Assembly: GCA_904830895.1 (NCBI GenBank)
Contig: LR882958.1
Location: 62,001 to 126,000, forward strand
Source of the DNA: Planktothrix rubescens CCAP 1459/22
GTDB lineage: Bacteria; Cyanobacteriota; Cyanobacteriia; Cyanobacteriales; Microcoleaceae
DNA: 64,000 nt
Direction of reading: 5' to 3'
Part shown: piece by piece, positions 36,484 to 44,939 of the stretch
How positions within the stretch are numbered: position 1 is the first letter of the stretch
Layout: the number at the start of each line of letters is the position of its first letter
Notes under the pieces: generated by a model
Database searches by the model: none
What the model was told of the DNA's origin: nothing
What the model saw: the letters and a program-made list of their open reading frames with translations, nothing else
Made by a program: the position numbers and the translations under genes

Positions 36484-37590
36484 TCAACCAGAGTGAACTC
36501 CCGAAGATCGCAGACCAATATTATTAACCTTGGGATCAGCCGGTGGAATAGCACCTACAGATTTAGCAATCTCAATCCCATTTTGCTCGAAAATAACAAT
36601 GGGTTCACCACCAGTATCAAACTTGACTCGTTTAACCAAAACTTGACCATTAGACACACGCTGTCCCACGTTCACATAACGACTGGTCGGTTCTGCGGGA
36701 GCCTTAAGAATAATCTTAGTTTGATTTCCCACTTGCAATACCCCGGTCACTTCCATCCCTCGAGCTAAGTCTGTAGATGGAGGCGGAGGAACAAAAGGTT
36801 GGGTAGCAACGGGACGGGGTGGCGGGGGATTAGGATCACGCCAGGATTGGGGTGTCGGTATATTGGGAATTGCCGGTAAATCGGGGACTTGGGCAATGGG
36901 TAAACTCGGTAAAGTGGGTACGCCTCTTACAGACCTAGTAATTTGAGGTGTGAATGTTGTCACTCCATTCCCCGGTTGGGTTCCAGGGGTTCCAATGGTT
37001 CCAGGGGTTCCAATGGTTCCAGGGGTTCTAATGGTTCCAGGAGTTCTAATGGTTCCAGGGGTTCCAATGGCTCCAGGGGTTTTAGGAGGTAGAAGATTGG
37101 TGCTAGTAGAGACCCAGCGAATGGGGGCTTCACTTACCGCTAATTTAGGTAATTCAGGCACAGCCCGAGTTGTCTGTTCCGGTACAGTTGGTGCTTTGCC
37201 CACTTCAGGAGCAGCTTGGACAATGGATGGAGGTAAAACTGCAAAAGGATCGATACTCACCGCAGAGGGAGCCGTTGTTGTTAACGGTGCAGCAGAAGTT
37301 GCCGTCGAAGGTTTACCCAGGAGACGTAACCGTTCTTCTGAATTGGTCGATTGAATCAAACCCGCACCCGCAGCCACGTTTGACTGTTCTTTGACTAACG
37401 GATCTTTAAACGGGGGTGTTTGCCCCGGGGTCGGGGTTGCATTGGGATTCGGCGAAGCTACGGCCGATGGAGAAGTTGCAGGAGAAGTAGTTGGACTAGG
37501 AGTGGTGGCAGTTTCTTCAGGTTTAGAACCGCATCCCCCTAACCCAACTGCCAAAATACCGATGGAGAATAGAAACCAAAATTGACGCAT
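36484..37590 (-). CDS. Proline/threonine-rich predicted lipoprotein
   Basis: About 368 residues from the ATG at 37590 (MRQFWFLFSIGILAVGLGGC), whose lipobox GLGGC predicts a lipid-anchored Cys. The earlier in-frame start at 37653 would spoil the signal. Most of the chain is low-complexity Pro/Thr/Ala, including six TPGT(I/Q) hexapeptides encoded by an 18-bp minisatellite. A short folded C-terminus (GMEVTGVLQVGNQTKIILKA onward, GQRVSNGQVLVKRV) recalls PilP-like modules. Surface or periplasmic linker function is my guess. Confidence 0.75.
   Translation of the reverse strand: MRQFWFLFSIGILAVGLGGCGSKPEETATTPSPTTSPATSPSAVASPNPNATPTPGQTPPFKDPLVKEQSNVAAGAGLIQSTNSEERLRLLGKPSTATSAAPLTTTAPSAVSIDPFAVLPPSIVQAAPEVGKAPTVPEQTTRAVPELPKLAVSEAPIRWVSTSTNLLPPKTPGAIGTPGTIRTPGTIRTPGTIGTPGTIGTPGTQPGNGVTTFTPQITRSVRGVPTLPSLPIAQVPDLPAIPNIPTPQSWRDPNPPPPRPVATQPFVPPPPSTDLARGMEVTGVLQVGNQTKIILKAPAEPTSRYVNVGQRVSNGQVLVKRVKFDTGGEPIVIFEQNGIEIAKSVGAIPPADPKVNNIGLRSSGVHSG
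36972..37082. repeat. 18-bp minisatellite inside the lipoprotein gene
   Basis: CCAGGGGTTCCAATGGTT is repeated about six times with C/T variants and encodes TPGTI(G/R) hexapeptides on the minus strand. Length variation by slippage would stay in frame. Confidence 0.9.
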
Positions 37591-37693
37591 TGCCAGTCTC
37601 CAAAACAAAGTTGATATATATAATAATTTAAGGATACCCAATCTTAATCCCAAGCCATATTAACAGACTCCACCCGTTAAGCAAGACATGACT

Positions 37694-38419
37694 TTACTTA
37701 GGAAGCAGTTGATAACTAGAAATTATTCGTCCTGCCCCCCGTAACCGTTTAAAGTAATACTGAATACAGGTATCTCCTTCTAATGATAACACATCAATCT
37801 TTATGCCGTTACGACCCTGTTCGTTACCCGAACTATGAATATATTTTTTGTCTCCGAGATATAATCCAACATGAGTCGCTTTTTCGACAGTTCCAAAAAA
37901 TATTAAATCCCCAGGGAGAAGAATCGAAAAATCTAATTGTTCTCGATTAAAAGTGATGGGTTTGGCAAAGGCTTCTTGTTGATAGGCGTCTCTGGGAATC
38001 CAAATTCCGGCGTCAGCAAAGGCAGCTTGCATTAAACCCGAACAATCATAATTAGGGCTGACCGTCCCGCCCCAAAGATAGTAATTAGGGGTTGCCATTG
38101 CGACTTGAGTAAACTGAATAATCTGGGGAATTGCGGCTTGAATTTGAGCCTCTGACCAAATCGGAGCGAGATAGGGCTGAGTGGCAATCTCTAAATGCTT
38201 TTGATCCGAATCAAGTAACCAAGCGGTATAATTATCTTCACATAATTGAACTAGAATATTAGGGGAATTATTAGTGTGATTTTTAGATTGGGGAAGTAGA
38301 CGTAAATGACGAGATACAGCCGCTTGCGTTGCTAAAGTTTGGCAGTCGGCTCCATCATAGAGATCCAAATTCTCTCTACAGCAATACTCAATCGTATCTG
38401 ATAAGGGTTTGGCAATCAT
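37694..38419 (-). CDS. NlpC/P60 (C40) cysteine peptidase with SH3b domain
   Basis: A 241-residue protein like the cyanobacterial gamma-D-glutamyl-diamino acid endopeptidases. An N-terminal SH3b region (about 1-90) restricts access. The NlpC/P60 domain contains NYDCSGLMQAAFADAGIWIPR with the catalytic Cys, KATHVGLYLGDKKYIHSSG with the His residues, and LLPGDLIFFG. No signal peptide is seen, which suits cytoplasmic muropeptide recycling. It is divergent from the beta-lactamase-like gene at 38509. Confidence 0.92.
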   Translation of the reverse strand: MIAKPLSDTIEYCCRENLDLYDGADCQTLATQAAVSRHLRLLPQSKNHTNNSPNILVQLCEDNYTAWLLDSDQKHLEIATQPYLAPIWSEAQIQAAIPQIIQFTQVAMATPNYYLWGGTVSPNYDCSGLMQAAFADAGIWIPRDAYQQEAFAKPITFNREQLDFSILLPGDLIFFGTVEKATHVGLYLGDKKYIHSSGNEQGRNGIKIDVLSLEGDTCIQYYFKRLRGAGRIISSYQLLPK

Positions 38420-38508
38420 AATTAATTTAATGGATGTTGACGGTTGGGGGTTGACTATTGACTCTTAGCCAAAACTAGCAAACTTGACACTCGACACTGA
38501 CAATTGAA

Positions 38509-39444
38509 ATGACTTTTTTCCATTCCGATGAACAATTAGAAACTCTAGGCACTGGCATTATAGATGCAACTCGCGCACAATTTCCAGGTTTAGCTGCCAA
38601 TCAAGTGGCTATGACTTGGTTAGTATATGACCCACCGATTTCTGTTAATACCGGGGGCGCCTTAACCCCGGAGGAATTTGGGAAATATCCCGTGCGGGGA
38701 TTTAACTATCGGGGAATTGAACAAATTTATCCGGCTAGTATTGTGAAATTATTTTATTTACTGGCCGTTTTTGAGTGGAAAGAAAAGGGAATGTTACGGA
38801 CAACCACGGAATTAGAAAGAGCTACTAGAGATATGATCATTGATTCTAGTAACGATGCTACCAGTTTAGTAGTTGATGTATTAACTGGAACTACAAGCGG
38901 CCCAGAATTACCAACAGGGCCGTTTGAAACCTGGAAAAGTCAGCGCAATTTAGTTAATCGTTATTTACAAACCCTCAACTGGCCGGAATTTGAATCAATT
39001 AATGTGAATCAAAAAACTTGGGGTGATGGAGCCTATGGTCGAGAACGAATTTTTGTAGGGGAATTAATGGAAAATCGCAATATGTTAACCACTAATGCCA
39101 CCGCGAGATTATTGCATAGTATTATTGGTGGGGTGGCGGTTTCTTCGATTGCTTCTGGTCAGATGATGACATTAATTCAACGCAGTCTTGACCCCAAAGA
39201 TTTAGCGAAAAATCCAGAGAATCAAGTCGCAGGTTTTCTAGGAGGTGGATTACCTAAAACGGCAAAACTCTGGTCAAAAGCCGGACATACTAGCCAAGTT
39301 CGCCATGATGCAGCTTATATTGAACTTAATTCGACTCAATCTTATTTATTAGTAGTATTTACGGAGGGAAAAGCCCAAAGTCAAAACGAGGAAATTTTAC
39401 CTTTTATTTCTCAAAAAGTTGTGGAAGCAATGAAAATACTTTAA
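38509..39444 (+). CDS. Class A beta-lactamase-like serine hydrolase
   Basis: A 311-residue serine hydrolase. The Ser-x-x-Lys motif is in YPASIVKLFYLLAVFEW, SSNDATSLVVD occupies the SDN place and KAGHTS the KTG place. No signal peptide is predicted, so it is unlikely to be a periplasmic resistance enzyme. It may act on peptides or esters of the cell wall. The divergent neighbour is an NlpC/P60 peptidase. Confidence 0.85.
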   Translation: MTFFHSDEQLETLGTGIIDATRAQFPGLAANQVAMTWLVYDPPISVNTGGALTPEEFGKYPVRGFNYRGIEQIYPASIVKLFYLLAVFEWKEKGMLRTTTELERATRDMIIDSSNDATSLVVDVLTGTTSGPELPTGPFETWKSQRNLVNRYLQTLNWPEFESINVNQKTWGDGAYGRERIFVGELMENRNMLTTNATARLLHSIIGGVAVSSIASGQMMTLIQRSLDPKDLAKNPENQVAGFLGGGLPKTAKLWSKAGHTSQVRHDAAYIELNSTQSYLLVVFTEGKAQSQNEEILPFISQKVVEAMKIL

Positions 39445-39476
39445 TTTGATGTGATATTCCTCATAATAAGGCCCTC

Positions 39477-39612
39477 GGCGATTGAAATCGTGGCTACACA
39501 AACGATGTCCGCCTGCGCGGACTTATATGGTATGTGGATAGGAAAAATCCGCCCCCAGAATCTTTAACCCGCGTCGGCGGGTTTTGTTTGTGTAGATGCG
39601 GTTTCAACCGCC
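39477..39612. repeat. 136-bp inverted-repeat element, copy A
   Basis: It runs from GGCGATTGAAATCG to GTTTCAACCGCC, with inner complementary blocks GGCTACACAAAC and GTTTGTGTAG and two small hairpins (GTCCGCCTGCGCGGAC and CCCGCGTCGGCGGG). Near-identical copies are at 41676-41811 and 41912-42046. It is non-coding and probably MITE-like. Related TTTGATTTGATnTGA tracts flank it. Confidence 0.85.
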
Positions 39613-39628
39613 TTTGATTTGATGTGAC

Positions 39629-39721
39629 TCTCTTTTTCCTAAACGGGGTGATATTTGGTTGACTAATTTTGACCCAACAATGGGAGCAGAAATTAAAAAA
39701 ATTCGTCCGTTAAACATATAG
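39629..39721 (+). pseudogene. mazF/pemK toxin stub
   Basis: A frame without start codon reads PKRGDIWLTNFDPTMGAEIK, then KIRPLNI and a stop at 39719-39721. PKRGDIW-x-x-x-FDPT-x-GxEIxKxRP is the N-terminal signature of MazF/PemK RNase toxins. Everything after the first ~28 residues is missing and no ATG precedes it. Confidence 0.75.
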
Positions 39722-39755
39722 GATATACTGGTAGATGTACCCTCGTTGCACAAAA

Positions 39756-39983
39756 ATGAACTGGCAAGAATATATTACTATCAACCTCAAGGTTTGTCAT
39801 GGGAAACCTTGCATTAAAGGAACTCGAATTATGGTATCAGTTATCCTTGATAACTTAGCGGATGGACTGACAGCCGAAGAAATTGTCGCCGAATATCCAC
39901 CACTTCAATTAGAAGATGTAAAGGCTGCGCTCTCCTATGCTGCGGCACTGACAAGAGAAGAGGAATTATTGCCAATTCGATGA
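39756..39983 (+). CDS. DUF433-family antitoxin-like protein
   Basis: About 75 residues from the ATG at 39756. NLKVCHGKPCIKGTRIMVSV followed by ILDNLADGLTAEEIVAEYPPL is the DUF433 signature, a small winged-helix DNA-binding family commonly paired with DUF5615 toxins. Its stop overlaps the next start by 4 bp (ATGA), indicating translational coupling. It probably neutralises the partner and represses the operon; that is family inference. Confidence 0.88.
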   Translation: MNWQEYITINLKVCHGKPCIKGTRIMVSVILDNLADGLTAEEIVAEYPPLQLEDVKAALSYAAALTREEELLPIR

Positions 39984-40351
39984 GTACAATGCTGATAAAA
40001 TTAGATGAAAATATGAGTGTCGCACACGCTGAGTTCTTGCGACAAATGGGTTACGATTGCGATCGCGTCACAGATGAAGGACTATCGGGTGCTGATGACG
40101 AGATTGTATGGCAGCAAGCTTGTGCTGAGGGGCGTTTTTTTATCACCCTAGACTTAGACTTTTCAGATGTCCGTCGTTTCCCGCCAGGAACTCATCCGGG
40201 TATATTATTGTTACGTTCTCGCAGTCGTAGCCGTCAGTATGTGCTTGATGTACTGTCCCGTGTTGTCAGCGAGCAACCACTAGAAACTTTGCAAGGCTGT
40301 TTGGTGGTTGCAGATGAAATGCAGACGAGAATTCGCAGGCCACCAGTTTAA
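39980..40351 (+). CDS. DUF5615 PIN-like toxin
   Basis: A 123-residue protein with IKLDENMSVAHAEFLRQMGYD at the N-terminus and DDEIVWQQACAEGRFFITLD followed by LDFSDVRRFPPGTHPGILLL. The acidic residues in LDEN, DDEIVW and TLDLDF are the likely metal-binding RNase site of PIN-like folds. It is coupled to the DUF433 gene. The pair looks complete in a region otherwise full of broken genes. Confidence 0.88.
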   Translation: MSTMLIKLDENMSVAHAEFLRQMGYDCDRVTDEGLSGADDEIVWQQACAEGRFFITLDLDFSDVRRFPPGTHPGILLLRSRSRSRQYVLDVLSRVVSEQPLETLQGCLVVADEMQTRIRRPPV

Positions 40352-40447
40352 ATCTGAGTAGTTAATAATTTTTGAGGAAGAGGCGATCGCACGCTTAGTC
40401 AAGAAACGAATATTGCTAAATTGGCAAAAATTAGAAGTAGGAGATTA

Positions 40448-40984
40448 ATGAAGTTAATACCTAACATATCATCCTGTCGCTATGGCTTTATGGTGTACAG
40501 CAAGTATGACATTTTTATTGGACGATCGCTAGATATTTACGGAGAGTGGTCAGAAACCGAGATAGATATATTTAAGCAAATACTTCACCCCGGTGCTGTG
40601 GTTGTTGAAGCTGGATCAAATATAGGATCGCACACTATTTTTCTTGCTCAAGCTGTTGGACTAGAAGGAACTGTTTTTGCCTTTGAACCACAACGCCTCA
40701 TCTTCCAGACTCTGTGTGCAAATTTAGTGTTGAATGATCTAACTAATGTTATCACACGCCATGCAGTTCTTGGCAAAGAGACTGGAGTTATAAGAGTACC
40801 GTTTATTGAGTATAAAAAGAGTAATAATTTTGGTGGTTTAGAACTTGGTGGTTTAGGAGATGGGGAGCAAGTCGAGGTGCAGACAATTGATAGCCTCCAA
40901 CTCCCAAAATGCCACCTCATCAAAGCCGATGTTGAGGGAATTGTCTCCAAATTCTTTGGCTTTCTCATAATTATTCGTAACTAA
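40448..40984 (+). pseudogene. FkbM-family methyltransferase, 3' truncated
   Basis: The frame from the ATG at 40448 encodes a SAM-dependent methyltransferase start: VVEAGSNIGSHTIFLAQAVG, FAFEPQRLIFQTL and LIKADVEG. At DVEG, where homologues continue with about 60 more residues, the sequence switches to antisense of another gene (an ATP-grasp remnant) and ends in an unrelated KFFGFLIIIRN tail. The SAM motif is intact but the domain is incomplete, so I treat it as a pseudogene. Confidence 0.8.
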
Positions 40985-41122
40985 TGTTTTTGGTATTTTC
41001 AATCCCAAAGACTCGGCAAGTTCTAAATTGGGCAGCTTTTGGCTTGCCTGTTTATTGTTCCAGTAGGGGTTGTATAAAGATATTCTCAAGTTGCTAAAGA
41101 ATTTTATTGTACGGAACGTCAT
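40940..41122 (-). pseudogene. ATP-grasp (RiPP maturase-like) fragment
   Basis: On the minus strand the frame reads SLYNPYWNNKQASQKLPNLE, LAESLGLKIPKTLVTNN and YEKAKEF. NPxxNxxASxKLxxLxLAxxLGLxIPxTLVTN is the linker at the start of the ATP-grasp fold in microviridin-type (MvdC/MvdD-like) maturases. Everything before and after is gone. The fragment ends where the FkbM fragment begins, in opposite orientation. Family assignment is from memory of the motif. Confidence 0.6.
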
Positions 41123-41275
41123 GTGGGAAATATCGCCTCAAAATTATGGAAAATTATGTCAGAAATTTTAGAGGAAAATGTAAATAAATCTACTTTTAAG
41201 TCTGCAATTGAAAGATATCAAATTTCTAAAGTTTCAAATTCAGGTCATTTTAACTACGCACCTATCGCTGTCTGA
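41090..41275 (+). pseudogene. Unidentified gene fragment
   Basis: An open frame without start reads VAKEFYCTERHVGNIASKLW, KIMSEILEENVNKSTFKSAI, ERYQISKVSNSGHFNYAPIAV and a stop at 41273-41275. The composition is natural and protein-like, so it is probably the tail of a lost gene. I do not recognise the family. Confidence 0.4.
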
Positions 41276-41703
41276 TCATCCTAGATGACGTGCAGCAAAT
41301 CCTCAACAGCGGCCAACTTGCAGGCAATTATAAACCCGGATATGAAAATTATGGAACCCTATTTAAACTTATCGGCGAAATTCCTCATAATAGCTGCTTA
41401 ATCCTCAATAGTTGGGAACCCCCTTCAGATATTTTAACATTTACCGATGATAATTTAGCAGTATGTTTATTACAATTAACTGGCTTAGGTGAAGCCGCCA
41501 CAGAAATTATTAGAGAAAAAGGTTTATTAGATGAAGATCGCTGGCCAGAATTGATTAACCTTTATCAAGGTAATCCCCTCTGGTTAAAATTAGTTGCTCA
41601 AACTATTAATAACTTATTTAGCGGTAGAGTATCTCAATATTTGAGTTATGAATCAGCAGTAGAAATCAAGCCCTCGGCGATTGAAATCGCGGCTACACAA
41701 ACG
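41260..41703 (+). pseudogene. STAND/NB-ARC-like ATPase fragment
   Basis: The frame contains a Walker B-like CLIILDDVQQIL, then SCLILNSWEPPSDI, LLQLTGLGEAATEIIREKGL and ELINLYQGNPLWLKLVAQTI. These are the order and spacing of NB-ARC/STAND ATPases (Walker B, sensor-1-like arginine or asparagine region, GxP). The P-loop half is missing, and the 3' end runs straight into repeat copy B at 41676, which supplies the false last residues. Confidence 0.72.
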
Positions 41704-41811
41704 ATGTCCGCCTGCGCGGACAAGGAGGGTATGTGGGTAGGAAAAATCCTTCCCCAGAATCTTTAACCCGCGTCGGCGGGTTTTGTTTGTGTAGCTGCGG
41801 TTTCAACCGCC
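41676..41811. repeat. 136-bp inverted-repeat element, copy B
   Basis: Near-identical to 39477-39612. It interrupts the STAND fragment, and its internal frame continues that fragment to a stop at 41764-41766. Confidence 0.85.
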
Positions 41812-41825
41812 GGATAATTAAAAAC

Positions 41826-41911
41826 TTTGATTTGATCTGACATTCCCTTTATGTAGAAATCAAGCCCTTTGATTTGATCTGACATTCCCTTTATGTAGAA
41901 ATCAAGCCCTC
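41826..41911. repeat. Two 42-bp tandem repeats
   Basis: TTTGATTTGATCTGACATTC CCTTTATGTAGAAATCAAGC CC begins at 41826 and again at 41868. The unit links copies B and C of the inverted-repeat element and its first half recurs around copy A. Confidence 0.85.
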
Positions 41912-42046
41912 GGCGATTGAAATCGCGGCTACACAAACGATGTCCGCCTGCGCGGACAAGGAGAGTATGTGGGTAGGAAAAATCCGCTCCCAGAATCTTC
42001 AACCCGCGCAGGCGGGTTTTGTTTGTTTAGCTGCGGTTTCAACCGC
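41912..42046. repeat. 135-bp inverted-repeat element, copy C
   Basis: Third copy, same orientation as A and B, with slightly altered inner hairpin (CCCGCGCAGGCGGG). From 41704 to 42130 no gene is seen, only these repeats and the amt downstream sequence. Confidence 0.85.
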
Positions 42047-42130
42047 CGAATAATTAAAAACTCTGTTTCTAACTAAAAATTAGATTTATAGGAGTTTCAT
42101 TTTAGTAATGAAACCCCTAAATCCCTAAAA

Positions 42131-43537
42131 TTACCTTTCTTTTCCAGAAAAACTTCCAGTTGAAAAACTTAAACCTGAAGCAAAGTCTTCGCCATAAGCT
42201 TCTTCTCCATGTTGGTCAATATCCAAACCTTGTTCTTCGACCATCGGTTTAACTCGCAATTCCATTAAGGAACCGAGAATTTTGATAATCACAAAAGTTC
42301 CAGCCCCAGCAAAAACGTAGGTAGCAACTACCCCAACAATTTGAGGAATTAATTGCCCTGGATTGCCATACAAAAGTCCATCAAATCCAGCCGGATTGAC
42401 ACTTTTTGTAGCAAAAACTCCGGTTAAAATAGCCCCAACTGTTCCACCCACACCATGAACGGAATAGGTATCTAAAGAATCATCAAATTCTAATTTCACC
42501 CGCCAACTGACGGCATAGAAACAGCAAACGGCCGTGATAGAACCGATTAAAATAGCACCAACCGGGGTAACAAATCCTGCTGCGGGAGTAATTCCAACTA
42601 ACCCAGCCAGGAAACCACTAGCAATCCCAACGGCCGTTGGTTTACCGCGTAAATACCATTCCACAATTGCCCAAGTCAATCCTCCGGCTGATGCTGAAAC
42701 CATGGTGGCGACAAAAGCAACGGTAGCTAAAGAACCTACACTTAAAGCACTGCCAGCATTAAAGCCAAACCAGCCAAACCATAACATCCCAATTCCTAAT
42801 AGGACAAAAGGAACATTATGGGGGGCATGGGGAACCACCATAAAACTTTTCCGCGAGCCAATCATCCAAACGATAACTACCGCCGACACCCCAGAACTAA
42901 TATGGACAACGGTTCCCCCTGCAAAGTCTAAGGAACCAATGGCTTGTAACCAACCCCGACCCCAAACCCAATGGGCTAGGGGAGAGTAAATAAATGTAGA
43001 CCAAAGTAAGACAAACGAAAAATAGCCCTTAAAGGTGATGCGTTCCACAATCGCCCCAGAAATTAAGGCTGGGGTGATGATGGCAAACATCATCTGATAC
43101 ACCATAAATAACTGGTGGGGGATGGTTCCGGCATAGCCAATGGGGTCAGGAGCCTCGGCTGTGACTTTATTTAAAAATACCCAATCTAATCCGCCAATGA
43201 ACTGTTCCATGCCTTTGCCAAAACCTTCCGAGATGGGAGTTGAGACATCAAAGGCGAGGCTATATCCCCAGAATACCCAGGTAACGCCGACAATGCCCAT
43301 TAAGATGAAACTCATCATCATGGTGTTGAGGACGTTTCGAGAGCGGACTAAGCCCCCGTAAAAGAAGGCTAAACCGGGTGTCATAAACAGGACTAAGGCA
43401 GCCGAAATCAACATAAAGGCGGTATCTCCGGTATTAATCGGATTTTCTACTGCCGCTTGCGCCCAAGCTGTTCCCGTCATAGGGCCAGCTAACAGAATGA
43501 ATGTAAGTAATCCAATAATTCCTAATTTTTTCAGCAT
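42131..43537 (-). CDS. amt: Ammonium transporter
   Basis: An AmtB-type channel of about 469 residues from the ATG at 43537 (MLKKLGIIGLLTFILLAGPM), which begins with a signal-like helix; the longer frame to 43606 lacks support. Eleven hydrophobic helices follow the family pattern, with GLAFFYGGLVRSRNVLNTMMMSF, DFAGGTVVHISSGVSAVV and DDSLDTYSVHGVGGTVGAIL, which carries a pore His. The cytosolic tail (MVEEQGLDIDQHGEEAYGE) is the typical PII-interaction end. It is intact although both sides are filled with gene debris. Confidence 0.95.
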   Translation of the reverse strand: MLKKLGIIGLLTFILLAGPMTGTAWAQAAVENPINTGDTAFMLISAALVLFMTPGLAFFYGGLVRSRNVLNTMMMSFILMGIVGVTWVFWGYSLAFDVSTPISEGFGKGMEQFIGGLDWVFLNKVTAEAPDPIGYAGTIPHQLFMVYQMMFAIITPALISGAIVERITFKGYFSFVLLWSTFIYSPLAHWVWGRGWLQAIGSLDFAGGTVVHISSGVSAVVIVWMIGSRKSFMVVPHAPHNVPFVLLGIGMLWFGWFGFNAGSALSVGSLATVAFVATMVSASAGGLTWAIVEWYLRGKPTAVGIASGFLAGLVGITPAAGFVTPVGAILIGSITAVCCFYAVSWRVKLEFDDSLDTYSVHGVGGTVGAILTGVFATKSVNPAGFDGLLYGNPGQLIPQIVGVVATYVFAGAGTFVIIKILGSLMELRVKPMVEEQGLDIDQHGEEAYGEDFASGLSFSTGSFSGKER

Positions 43538-43619
43538 CGCTACTATTCTTTTCCTATAACCAATATCCAAAGATTGAATCTGTATTTTGCTCATTGATTC
43601 CAACAATGATTCTGTATCC

Positions 43620-43789
43620 TAAAACACAAAAACCCTCGGAGCTTGGTAGCCACTTGTGTGAAAACCGGGTTAAAAGAGACATCAACTAGAAACCGTTTTG
43701 AGATTATTTACAAAAGTGCTGATACAGATTTGGGGATTGCAATCAATCAGTAAATGAACATGATCTTCTTACTTTATAAGTCATGACAC
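43620..43789 (-). pseudogene. IS200/IS605 TnpA remnant
   Basis: The minus strand reads EDHVHLLIDCNPQICISTFV, then NNLKTVSS and stops. DHVHLLID...P is the HUH-adjacent motif of IS200-like TnpA, and LKTVSSR follows it in real enzymes. Several stops and short length show it is dead. It fills part of the gene-free 43538-43789 stretch upstream of amt, together with the amt leader. Confidence 0.65.
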
Positions 43790-44938
43790 TAATAGACATC
43801 TCCGAAAATCCCCAAATGCCCTCTATCGCTACTTTGTGAACCTGTAGCACTCTTGTGCGAGGTTCTCCCAAAGTAACGGATTCATAGGCTTTTTCAGTTA
43901 CATTAATAATAATTAATGAATTTTCTCTCTAATATCTAATCATTTCTCACAAGAATTATGGGCAATTCTTAGATGATAATACAATCGCTCCTATTCGCCA
44001 TCTTATTAGTCCACATACTGTCAAGATTACTGCTTCATAATTTTGCCTCTTTAACCGAAATCTTTCTGAAGCAACTCGATAGATTTTTATCAGTCTTATT
44101 AAATGTTCGACTACAATCCTTTGTTTGGCTTTTAACCGATTTTCTTCTCGATGTTCAAGCGATATTTCTTGATTTCTCGGTTTCTTATGTGGTGTATTAA
44201 TTGCTGTTTCCCCTACATAAGCTTTATCCCCTCTGTATTTTTGATTGTTCCCCAATTCCTCGCTTCTTTCTCTCCACAATTTTAGATCGCTTGTTGCTCC
44301 GGTATAACCCACTGCTACATCCACTATTTCTTTCCCATTTGGCATGACAATCACTTGATTTTTAAAGGTATGTGTTTTTTTCTTTCCTGAGTAATATTTT
44401 TTCTGCTCTTCATTGTCTGTTGGTCTTTCCCTGGGCTGTTCATAGCTATCTACTACTAACTCAAATTCCAGCAGAATTTTTTCTACCCACTCCCAATCAC
44501 TCTCGTTTTTTTTACTTGCTCAACTAAACTCGCTGGTAGTAATTCTCTGAAGATTTTTATCCAGTTATGGAAAATATCATTCGCTGTTGATTCACTCACT
44601 TCAAACTGTAACCCTAACATTTGAAATGTGGGCATCTGATGCAGATAAATTAGAGTTAGTAATATTTGTTCATCCACAGATAATTTCTGGCGACGACCCC
44701 CACCTGCTTTAATCAACCTGATTTTAGTTTTTTCTTGTTCTTGTCGTTTTTCTTGTTCTAATAACTCCGCAGCTTGAATGAGTTCTATCAACTGTTCATA
44801 TTCCATCCCTAATAGCCTTTTTGCTTGCTGGGGATTCTTGTCCAGATACTCTCTTAAGTTACTCATCTCTTATTGGGGTAAAATCAAATTTTACCATCTT
44901 GCTATCCTTCCAAATTTATATTTTGGAGATGTCTATTA
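43790..44938 (-). mobile_element. IS5-family element with two-frame transposase
   Basis: The ends are TAATAGACATCTCC (43790-43803) and its exact complement (44925-44938). The ~1149-bp element inserted in, or recombined with, a group II intron, whose remaining sequence begins at the right end. Flanks give no clear long target duplication, consistent with a 2- to 3-bp target or a later deletion. Confidence 0.88.
43956..44866 (-). CDS. IS5-family transposase made by -1 frameshifting
   Basis: The first frame (44866 to 44483) encodes the N-terminal helix-turn-helix (FEVSESTANDIFHNWIKIF). At about 44505-44515 the coding strand reads GTA AAA AAA ACG. A -1 slip there continues as KNESDWEWVEKILLEFELVV, then DSYEQPRERP, without a stop to 43956. 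The rejoined protein has DDE candidates in DSYEQPRERP, GDKAYVG and VVEHLIRLIKI. The A-run at the junction and the open downstream frame favour programmed frameshifting rather than mutation. Confidence 0.82.
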
Positions 44939-44939
44939 A

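Noticed and set aside
36950-37354. 134-residue plus-strand frame rich in VPGVPM repeats
   Set aside because: It is the antisense of the minisatellite in the lipoprotein gene, which has a signal peptide and lipobox.
39477-39612. Repeat element read as a riboswitch or small RNA gene
   Set aside because: Three near-identical copies in non-regulatory positions and long terminal inverted repeats fit a mobile element better.
41763-42002. 79-residue minus-strand frame with repeated GLDFYIKGMSDQIK
   Set aside because: The repeats come from the 42-bp DNA repeats and the ends from inverted-repeat copies B and C, so it is not a gene.
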